This document shows positions 1 to 4,334 of a stretch of DNA of 5,677 bases, piece by piece. Made by a program: the position numbers and the translations under genes. Position 1 is the stretch's first letter. Every line of letters starts with the position of its first letter. Where the stretch lies: positions 1 to 5,677 of the forward strand of contig DAIDBF010000056.1 of assembly GCA_027310235.1 (NCBI GenBank), read 5' to 3'. The stretch comes from a bacterium. Lineage in GTDB: Bacteria > Patescibacteriota > Minisyncoccia > UBA6257 > GWB1-50-10. Under the pieces are notes generated by a model. It worked only from the letters and a program-made list of their open reading frames with translations. It was not told the origin of the DNA and searched no databases.

Positions 1-82
1 GCTGTATCCTTTTTCCCGATACCACCCGATCTCCTGACGATCGCGTTTCGTGAGCTGCTGCCATGTTCTGTTTTTTTCTCAT
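1..82 (-). pseudogene. N-terminal fragment of an IS30-like helix-turn-helix transposase, apparently frameshifted and cut by the window edge
   Basis: Read on the minus strand from position 60 to the left edge, one frame gives QQLTKRDRQEIGWYREKGYS. This strongly resembles the start of the helix-turn-helix region of IS30-family transposases (pattern: LT..eR..I......G.S..eIA). That frame has no start codon before an upstream TGA. An ATG at 82-80, preceded by a GAGAGC stretch, opens the neighbouring frame (MRKKQN). Removing one base from the seven-T run at 71-77 joins the two frames and gives MRKNRTW followed by the helix-turn-helix sequence. The simplest reading is a one-base homopolymer insertion in a dead or dying copy, a sequencing error, or translational slippage. 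Only about 27 codons are visible, so the family call rests on pattern resemblance alone. Confidence 0.42.
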
Positions 83-134
83 GCTCTCATTCTTGCATGT
101 TTTGCCGACCGAAAGTGTCCTAATTCAAAAGGGA

Positions 135-788
135 ATGTACGCGAAGAAAAAGAATATTGAGACAACGAACCAATTACCCGAGAGAAGAAACAAGGGCGAG
201 ATCATGTTAAAGTGTTTAGATTTGGTTGGTTCTATGGCGCTTACCGCCCTTGATCTTTTTGGCGCGCTTCTTGACTCCGGGTACGGCGCTTCGTACGGAA
301 AGATATCTAGGGAAATGGAGAAGAGAGAGGATGAGCGAGCGCGTCGCGCTTTTGAGCGGGAACGAGAAGCGAAGATAAGGCAGAGGTATTACTCAATGTT
401 GTATAAGTTGAAGAATGAGGGGTTTCTCAAAACAGAGACACGCGGACAAAAAGAAATACTCGTGCTTACAGATAAGGGAAGAAAGAAATCAAAACTATTA
501 CGCAAGAACACAAAACGCGAGCCGCTCCCCCGACAAACGTTTACAAAGGAATCAAGCGCAACGCTTGTGCTTGTGATTTTTGACATACCCGAGCGCGAAA
601 GAAGAAAAAGAATGTGGTTGCGAAGCGCGCTTCGGCGAATCGGTCTCACAATGATCCAAAAAAGCGTGTGGGCGGGAAAAGTAAAAATCCCCGAAGAACT
701 TCTTGATATGTTGCTCGATTTACAATTAACACCATTCGTTGAAATTCTCGAGATTACGAAATCAGGAACGCTTCGCGCGCTTCAATAA
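135..788 (+). CDS. PaaX-like winged-helix regulator with a Cas2-like C-terminal domain
   Basis: A 217-residue protein if translation starts at 135 (MYAKKK...). The N-terminal part, about residues 20-115, reads as a winged helix: a helix with KGEIMLKCLDL, a GYGASYGKISRE turn, a charged helix at 60-80 rich in Arg and Glu, then YYSMLYKLKNEGFL and a wing ending in LTDKGRKK. Residues about 143-213 match the Cas2/PaaX ferredoxin-like fold: ATLVLVIFDIPERERRKRM with the conserved strand-end Asp, then the G-x-x-x-x-Q-K-S-V-W motif. In PaaX-family proteins this domain serves a DNA-binding repressor rather than spacer acquisition, and such proteins are often annotated simply as Cas2. No Cas1 or CRISPR array is visible, so regulator is the better call. 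The frame is open back to an ATG at 63, but that extension overlaps the transposase fragment. ATG 135 keeps the KGEI helix and follows AAAAGGGA closely. ATG 204, preceded by AAGGGCGAG, is an alternative. Target genes are unknown. Confidence 0.8.
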   Translation: MYAKKKNIETTNQLPERRNKGEIMLKCLDLVGSMALTALDLFGALLDSGYGASYGKISREMEKREDERARRAFEREREAKIRQRYYSMLYKLKNEGFLKTETRGQKEILVLTDKGRKKSKLLRKNTKREPLPRQTFTKESSATLVLVIFDIPERERRKRMWLRSALRRIGLTMIQKSVWAGKVKIPEELLDMLLDLQLTPFVEILEITKSGTLRALQ

Positions 789-856
789 TCTTGAGTTTAA
801 CCCTTGGCGGGGATATTCGTAGGCATTGCCAAAAACCAAACATGGAAGAATGAGGA

Positions 857-896
857 GTTACTAACTTATGTGACGATCGTCACATAAGTTAGTAAC
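857..896. repeat. Perfect 40-bp palindrome with no spacer
   Basis: The left half GTTACTAACTTATGTGACGA is followed directly by its exact reverse complement, giving 20 paired bases per arm centred on CGATCG. The symmetry stops at both ends: A856 does not complement C897. No T-run follows on either strand, so it is not a classical terminator. It lies 69 bp after the PaaX-like gene and 56 bp from the 3' end of the tRNA. It could be an operator for a dimeric protein, a recombination or resolution site, a decayed mobile-element end, or a cruciform-prone repeat. The sequence does not decide between these. Confidence 0.9.
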
Positions 897-897
897 C

Positions 898-911
898 GGA
901 GTTCCGCCTCC
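898..911. repeat. Short GGAG...CTCC inverted repeat, similar to the 4210-4330 hairpin family
   Basis: GGAGTTCCGCCTCC lies two bases after the 40-bp palindrome. Its reverse complement GGAGGCGGAACTCC is one base shorter than, and otherwise close to, the GGAGGCCGGACTTCC arm found at 4297-4311. This suggests one short palindromic repeat family with copies in two intergenic regions of this window. The stem is weak on its own (four outer pairs), so the family link is an inference from sequence similarity. Confidence 0.4.
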
Positions 912-918
912 TTAATAC

Positions 919-948
919 AGACATCGATTTATTCGATGTCTATATTTT
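919..948 (+). terminator. Terminator-like hairpin downstream of the PaaX-like gene
   Basis: AGACATCGA (919-927) pairs perfectly with TCGATGTCT (933-941) around a five-base TTTAT loop, and is followed by ATATTTT. The stem is only moderately GC-rich and the T-run is short and interrupted, so it is a modest intrinsic terminator for plus-strand transcription. It would stop transcripts from the PaaX-like gene before they run antisense into the tRNA gene at 952. On the minus strand no T-run follows the hairpin, so it is less suited to ending the tRNA transcript. Confidence 0.5.
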
Positions 949-951
949 CGT

Positions 952-1036
952 TGGTGCCGGAGAAGGGATTCGAACCCCCATGCCTTGCGGCGCTGGCTCC
1001 TAAAGCCAGTGCGTCTACCAGTTCCGCCACTCCGGC
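952..1036 (-). tRNA. trnL-UAG: tRNA-Leu, anticodon UAG, CCA end encoded
   Basis: Read on the minus strand, the 85-base gene starts with the acceptor strand GCCGGAG and ends with CTCCGGC plus ACCA, so the discriminator A and the CCA end are encoded. The D arm contains TGGCGGAACTGGTAGACGC. The anticodon stem CTGGC/GCCAG encloses the loop TTTAGGA with anticodon TAG (complement at 1000-1002), which decodes CUA and probably other CUN leucine codons. A variable arm CGCCGCAAGGCAT follows, long enough for the class II shape typical of tRNA-Leu. The T arm is GGGGG-TTCGAAT-CCCTT. All parts are intact, so it is expected to be functional. The IS481 element begins about 51 bp upstream of its 5' end. Confidence 0.97.
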
Positions 1037-1054
1037 GATATATGATTTATGCTT

Positions 1055-1060
1055 ATTCTA
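1055..1060 (-). promoter_or_regulatory. Candidate -10 box of the tRNA-Leu promoter
   Basis: On the minus strand TAGAAT lies 18 bases upstream of the tRNA 5' end, which would place the transcription start a few bases further on and give a leader of roughly 12 bases. No convincing -35 box is seen at 16-18 bp spacing. The left end of the IS element lies about 28 bp further upstream, so any upstream promoter element has been displaced or replaced. Confidence 0.35.
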
Positions 1061-1093
1061 TGCGCTTTTTTGCCACAAGGCGAGAGTCGTCCT

Positions 1094-1978
1094 CTAACCA
1101 ATACCTTGGAATCGCTTTTCAATTAATTGCATAGGAACTTTGAGTTCAATGCCCATGTGTAATCTCTTGTAATTGTAGTATCGCAGATACTTCTTGAGGG
1201 CGCAATTGATGGCCGTGACATCACTCTCCACTTTGTCCAAACATTCTTCCTGGAGAGTACGATTGAATCTCTCAATATGGGCATTGTCATTCGGTTTTCC
1301 GATCCGGCTGTACCGATGGTTTCTCCTGATCCTCTCCACAAACCAAGCACCAAACTCTGGTCCATGATCACTCTGGAGCATCCCGAATCTGAAACCAGCT
1401 CTCCTCCCCGCCTCTTCAATGAAGAACAGAGTGGTAGCAGCGTTCATCCTCCCATATGCTCTGGCATACGCCCATCTTGAATGAATATCAATCAGGGTGA
1501 ATACATAGAGTCGTTTCTTTTCATCTATCATCCGATGAATCGTATCCACCTGCACCAAATCTCCGGGTTTTGAGGGTATGGGCCGGTCAACATGAGGATG
1601 AAACCGCTTGAAGATGCTCCGTTTTCTCATGAGACCATGCCGATCAATGGTTCTCCTTACCGAATTCAAAGATATCTTGCTCCCTTCCCGCAAAAGCATT
1701 TCGTGGATTACCTCGCTTGTCCGACCAGTATCAAGGCGCAGAGCAACAATTCTTTGCACAACGTTCTCCTTCAATTCTTTTGGATGATGGTGGGGACGGC
1801 AGGAGAGAGTCGGGATATGTCGCCATCCTCCCGTCGGGTCTTTCCGACACCATTTCACGATGGCACCCTGACTGAAGCCTGTATACCTAGCCACCTTTCT
1901 GGTTGTCCATTTCCTGTATCTTACAAGCCTAACTGCATTCATCCTGGCCTTTGGCATATCGGGATTTTGAGTATACAT
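1094..1978 (-). CDS. IS481-family DDE transposase
   Basis: A 294-residue transposase that cuts and joins element ends through an RNase H-like DDE core. Residues about 10-60 form a helix-turn-helix (RKWTTRKVARYTGFSQGAIVKW), followed by a second winged-helix-like region to about 125. The integrase core holds D145 in LVQVDTIH, D204 in LQSDHGPEFG and E236 in NAHIERFNRTLQEE, so all three catalytic acids are present. The C-terminal YYNYKRLHMGIELKVP matches the usual family ending. The frame is open upstream to 2287, but that extension would run across the inverted repeat, the neighbouring promoter and the start of an opposing gene. ATG 1978, with AAGG just upstream, is therefore chosen; ATGs at 1957 and 1942 are alternatives. 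No internal stop or frameshift is seen, so the copy may be active. Confidence 0.88.
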   Translation of the reverse strand: MYTQNPDMPKARMNAVRLVRYRKWTTRKVARYTGFSQGAIVKWCRKDPTGGWRHIPTLSCRPHHHPKELKENVVQRIVALRLDTGRTSEVIHEMLLREGSKISLNSVRRTIDRHGLMRKRSIFKRFHPHVDRPIPSKPGDLVQVDTIHRMIDEKKRLYVFTLIDIHSRWAYARAYGRMNAATTLFFIEEAGRRAGFRFGMLQSDHGPEFGAWFVERIRRNHRYSRIGKPNDNAHIERFNRTLQEECLDKVESDVTAINCALKKYLRYYNYKRLHMGIELKVPMQLIEKRFQGIG

Positions 1979-1980
1979 AT

Positions 1981-2012
1981 CCTTGGATTCTATACCTCTT
2001 TTGATTCCAAGG
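1981..2012 (-). promoter_or_regulatory. Hairpin that could hide the transposase ribosome binding site
   Basis: On the minus strand CCTTGGAATC, which is part of the terminal inverted repeat, can pair with GAATCCAAGG, which holds the AAGG upstream of the transposase ATG. Nine of ten positions pair, around a 12-base loop. A transcript entering the element from outside would carry both arms and could fold so that the ribosome binding site is closed, whereas one starting inside the loop region would not. Such protection against impinging transcription is known for IS10 and IS50; here it is an inference from the sequence only. Confidence 0.4.
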
Positions 2013-2033
2013 TATTGGGATATTACGGAGAGT

Positions 2034-2062
2034 TTGACAAATAGCCGATTTAGTGATAGAAT
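2034..2062 (+). promoter_or_regulatory. Sigma70-type promoter of the three-gene operon
   Basis: A perfect TTGACA -35 box (2034-2039) is followed at the optimal 17-bp spacing by TAGAAT (2057-2062), one mismatch from the -10 consensus. Transcription should start near 2069, leaving a leader of about 84 bases before the first gene at 2153. The -35 box directly abuts the proposed GAGAGT target duplication of the IS element. If the IS really ends at 2039 rather than 2027, the -35 box would be supplied by the element and the promoter would be a hybrid. Confidence 0.8.
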
Positions 2063-2152
2063 AGAACCAAGTAAACTTAACAGCTTAATACTGGTTGCAA
2101 ATTCAGAATGGCTGAAAATGAAATTAATCACAGATAGATAAAAGGAGTAACA

Positions 2153-2743
2153 ATGGCAAGACAACAAGGACCACCGCAGCAGCCCATTTTGAGGCTCGAG
2201 TTTCCTAGCGATCCTGAATCGTTGGGAGGCAATCAGTTCAAACAGCGCGTAATTTGTGTCGCGAGTCGCGGCCAAAACACACTGCAAATCGGCAACGTTC
2301 AGTTCCGTCTCGATGGTATTCTTTATGGCTCATCTGTTATGTTGGATGTAACAGGGCGTGCTATAAAAGACATCCTCAATCTTGAGGGTGGAAGAACTTA
2401 TAATATCGGTGCAACACTCCTCGGTTCGGTCGCTTCGGTTTCGGAATCGAGAGCAATAACCAGATCGTCTCCGAAGGATATCCCTGAGGAGCTGTATGTA
2501 AACCCAGTAAAAACACAAAACGGAATTTCATTGTTTATACGTGTTATAAACGCGGAAGGCAATGGAATTCACGGTGCGAAAGTTACCGTGTTTGACGGAG
2601 GACAAATTGTTACCCCACAGGAGCACGGACAAGGGGAATACGTACATAACGCAATCTTCGCTCATGGCGAAGAGCGCGAAATGGAAGTTGTTGCAAATGG
2701 CATCGATGGATCATTCCATCGAAAATTCACAAGAACATGGTAG
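2153..2743 (+). CDS. Protein of unknown function with two Ig-like beta-sandwich halves
   Basis: A 196-residue protein that I do not recognise as a named family. AAGGAG at 2142-2147, five bases before the ATG, supports this start. After a short Gln/Pro-rich N-terminus, residues about 12-105 and about 115-196 both read as alternating beta strands with Gly turns. The second half (SLFIRVINAEGNGIHGAKVTVFDGG, then a GQGEY turn and a closing strand) resembles carboxypeptidase-regulatory or transthyretin-like Ig folds, in which an N-G-I-x-G-A-x-V-T-V pattern is typical. No signal peptide, membrane segment or catalytic motif is visible, which is unusual for such folds and suggests a cytoplasmic protein or leaderless export. 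It is the first gene of the operon and ends nine bases before the next gene, whose ribosome binding site overlaps its stop codon. Confidence 0.82.
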   Translation: MARQQGPPQQPILRLEFPSDPESLGGNQFKQRVICVASRGQNTLQIGNVQFRLDGILYGSSVMLDVTGRAIKDILNLEGGRTYNIGATLLGSVASVSESRAITRSSPKDIPEELYVNPVKTQNGISLFIRVINAEGNGIHGAKVTVFDGGQIVTPQEHGQGEYVHNAIFAHGEEREMEVVANGIDGSFHRKFTRTW

Positions 2744-2752
2744 GAGGAATAA

Positions 2753-3331
2753 ATGGGTTACGTAATAATTTTTGCTGTCGTCCTAGTTTTTTTAATATTA
2801 ACTAGGAATGTCGAATGGAATAACTGGATTTTCGTGGGATTAATTTCCCTTACAGCTATTCTATTCGGAATTGCCATCGCAAATGGATTCGGTAGTTCTC
2901 TCGCGATAGATCATAAGGTGAAAGTGGATAAATTGGTGGAATCTTATTCCATCAGCGATATAGATCCACTCTCAGTCTCAGAGAAACAACAACCCGAAGA
3001 AAAAAGTTGGATATGGTGGAAGCTCTCGATTGAATTTTTCTTTTTAACCCTTTTATCAATTCCCTTCGCCTTCCACGATGAGTGGATTGCGGCATGGGAT
3101 CATGTGCGGGAGCAGTGGCAACTGCGGTCCGCGAGGATACGGAGGCGGAGAGAACAAATCCGTCAAAGAGAAGCCACCGAGGCCACAACAGGAACGCCGA
3201 AGCACACGGGTAGTTTCTGGCGATTGATGGAAAAATTTCTTCCCGTCGAAATTGCTGGAGAGATAATCGGAGAAGGCGCAATTCATCTATTAACCGGGAT
3301 ATTTAGAACCTTCGGGTTCGGGAGGATATAA
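2753..3331 (+). CDS. Membrane protein of unknown function with a basic cytoplasmic helix
   Basis: A 192-residue protein, family not recognised. AGGAGG (2742-2747) overlaps the stop region of the preceding gene and sits five bases before this ATG, so translation is probably coupled. Residues about 3-17 and 24-46 form two membrane helices joined by a short NVEWNN turn. Residues 47-85 are a polar loop, and about 86-107 (SWIWWKLSIEFFFLTLLSIPFAF) form a third helix. Residues about 122-140 are a very basic helix (RSARIRRRREQIRQRE), probably cytoplasmic by the positive-inside rule. Residues 165-183 (EIAGEIIGEGAIHLLTGIF) may form an amphipathic or re-entrant helix. No catalytic motif is seen. It ends one base before the next gene. 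Confidence 0.82.
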   Translation: MGYVIIFAVVLVFLILTRNVEWNNWIFVGLISLTAILFGIAIANGFGSSLAIDHKVKVDKLVESYSISDIDPLSVSEKQQPEEKSWIWWKLSIEFFFLTLLSIPFAFHDEWIAAWDHVREQWQLRSARIRRRREQIRQREATEATTGTPKHTGSFWRLMEKFLPVEIAGEIIGEGAIHLLTGIFRTFGFGRI

Positions 3332-3332
3332 C

Positions 3333-4148
3333 ATGAGAAGACATGTTATCGGAATCGTTCTTGGGCTACTTGCTCTTGTAGCGTTCGGTTTCCTGGAGTC
3401 GTTATGGTTCGTGCTAGCGCTCATCTCGTTTATAGCTCTTTGGATATATTTAGTACGAATATTTCCAGAAAGGAAGAAGGTGATAAACCTGGTAATGGTG
3501 GGTGTGCTTGTGGTGAGTGTAGGCGCTGACATATATTCAAATGTTGTTGTGCCCTATTCAGAAATGAGCAGAAGCGCCGGAAAAAGAAGAATCCTTTTTT
3601 GGGACCTACTATTTGCTCGAAAAATAAAACCGGAAATGCTCGAGTCAGAACGAGCCATAGACGCCCAAAAGCAGTGGCTAGAAGACCAGTATGGGAAGGA
3701 CAGCACAAGAACGTCTATTCTCAATTTACAGAACGACTACAAAGAGAAGAAGATAAGTCTTGATACTGTAGCAGCAAGAACGAAACGGGAAGAGGAAAAA
3801 GTGAACCGCTTTAGAGGCAAACTCTACGGGGTTCCGGTTTCGGCGACTGCAATGACTAGCGCGCCCTCTACCAGCACGACCCCCACAACTGTCACTGTTG
3901 CACCAAAATATGCTGATTTCAAGATGTATGATATCCCCACCGGAAGTTGGAGCGGCACGATAAAGGCCACCCTCTTTGCTCACTACGACGTGAGGGTGAC
4001 GGGGCGAGCTGTTATTAAGTTTTCTGATGGTTATACCGATACACTGAATGCCAATGGTGGCCATGGCTTTGGTCAAAGAGCTGGAGTTTTTCAACTCCTC
4101 GCTCTAGAGAAAGAAGTCCAAGCTTCTATTGGACAGTACAATAATTAA
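3333..4148 (+). CDS. Membrane protein of unknown function with coiled coil, Thr/Ser linker and C-terminal beta domain
   Basis: A 271-residue protein, family not recognised. GGAGG (3321-3325) lies inside the end of the preceding gene, seven bases before this ATG, and the two genes are one base apart. Three membrane helices are visible at about 5-20, 24-42 and 50-68. Residues about 100-162 are highly charged with a helical, coiled-coil look (ESERAIDAQKQWLEDQYG, then KREEEKVNRFRG). Residues about 168-190 form a low-complexity Ser/Thr/Pro linker of the kind often exposed outside the cell and sometimes O-glycosylated. Residues 192-271 look like a compact beta-rich domain (SGTIKATLFAHYDVRVTGRAVIKFSDGY). 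The layout suggests a membrane anchor that holds a soluble domain on a stalk. It is the last gene of the operon. Confidence 0.82.
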   Translation: MRRHVIGIVLGLLALVAFGFLESLWFVLALISFIALWIYLVRIFPERKKVINLVMVGVLVVSVGADIYSNVVVPYSEMSRSAGKRRILFWDLLFARKIKPEMLESERAIDAQKQWLEDQYGKDSTRTSILNLQNDYKEKKISLDTVAARTKREEEKVNRFRGKLYGVPVSATAMTSAPSTSTTPTTVTVAPKYADFKMYDIPTGSWSGTIKATLFAHYDVRVTGRAVIKFSDGYTDTLNANGGHGFGQRAGVFQLLALEKEVQASIGQYNN

Positions 4149-4196
4149 AAAACGAAGGTCTCATTCGAAATTTGAATGAGACCTTCTTATTTTTTT
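4147..4196. terminator. Strong bidirectional intrinsic terminator
   Basis: GAAGGTCTCATTC (4154-4166) pairs perfectly with GAATGAGACCTTC (4174-4186), a 13-bp stem with a seven-base loop, followed by TTATTTTTTT on the plus strand. On the minus strand the same stem is followed by a T6 run (complement of A6 at 4147-4152). It therefore closes the plus-strand operon, starting at its stop codon, and can also stop the converging mannosyltransferase transcript after that has crossed the hairpin cluster at 4210-4330. Confidence 0.93.
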
Positions 4197-4209
4197 ACTT
4201 CAATATTAA

Positions 4210-4244
4210 GGAGGCTGGGCTTCCCGGTGGGAGGCCTAGCCTCC
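4210..4244. repeat. GC-rich hairpin repeat, copy 1
   Basis: GGAGGCTGGGCTTCC (4210-4224) and GGAGGCCTAGCCTCC (4230-4244) form a 15-bp stem in which two positions are G-U in RNA, with loop CGGTG. The left arm is a variant of the motif GGAGGCYGGRCYTCC that recurs twice further on. There is no following T-run, so it is a repeat rather than a terminator. It lies in the convergent intergenic space. Confidence 0.8.
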
Positions 4245-4265
4245 ATTGCGGTCCCACCCCCGCGA

Positions 4266-4279
4266 GGAGGCCGGGCCTC
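4266..4279. repeat. Partial copy of the hairpin repeat, copy 2
   Basis: GGAGGCCGGGCCTC matches the left-arm motif of copies 1 and 3 and is itself nearly palindromic (GAGGC-CGG-GCCTC). No separate right arm follows, so it looks like a truncated or half unit. Confidence 0.55.
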
Positions 4280-4296
4280 AAACGACGACAATATAG

Positions 4297-4330
4297 GGAG
4301 GCCGGACTTCCTCACGGAGGTCCGGCCTCC
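4297..4330. repeat. GC-rich hairpin repeat, copy 3
   Basis: GGAGGCCGGACTTCC (4297-4311) and GGAGGTCCGGCCTCC (4316-4330) form a 15-bp stem with one G-U position and a TCAC loop. It begins four bases past the stop codon of the minus-strand mannosyltransferase gene and would form the 3' end structure of that mRNA. On the minus strand only CTATATTG follows, so it is at best a weak terminator. It may protect the 3' end as REP-like hairpins do. Confidence 0.8.
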
Positions 4331-4334
4331 ACGA

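Larger units (their letters stand above)
1088..2027 (-). mobile_element. IS481-family insertion sequence, about 940 bp, with proposed boundaries
   Basis: The element is defined by one DDE transposase gene and a perfect 16-bp inverted repeat: CCAATACCTTGGAATC at 1098-1113 and its reverse complement at 2003-2018. Just outside these arms both sides read CGT (left 1088-1090; reverse complement of 2025-2027 on the right). Beyond that, GAGAGT occurs on both sides (1082-1087 and 2028-2033) and would be a 6-bp target duplication. About 940 bp is at the compact end for the family. The outer 9-10 bases of the repeats match only in part and differ by one base in length, and IS481 elements often end in TGT, so the exact ends are tentative. 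The left repeat overlaps the last codons of the transposase gene. Confidence 0.6.

Noticed and set aside
63..134. Earlier ATG of the PaaX-like frame
   Set aside because: The extra 24 residues are hydrophobic and unlike the family N-terminus, overlap the transposase fragment and lack a ribosome binding site.
621..634. 14-bp perfect palindrome CGAAGCGCGCTTCG
   Set aside because: It lies inside the PaaX-like gene in an Arg/Ala-rich segment where these codons are expected, and is short enough to arise by chance.
1592..2044. Plus-strand open frame of 150 codons opposite the transposase
   Set aside because: It is antisense to the conserved DDE transposase, has no recognisable domain and no ribosome binding site.
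2065..2096. Possible leader hairpin (AACCA...TACTGGTT) before the three-gene operon
   Set aside because: The stem needs a bulge, has a long loop, and its left arm begins before the predicted transcription start, so a regulatory role is not supported.
1979..2287. N-terminal extension of the transposase frame
   Set aside because: It would cross the terminal inverted repeat, a near-consensus promoter and the start of the opposing gene. The family length fits the internal ATG at 1978.
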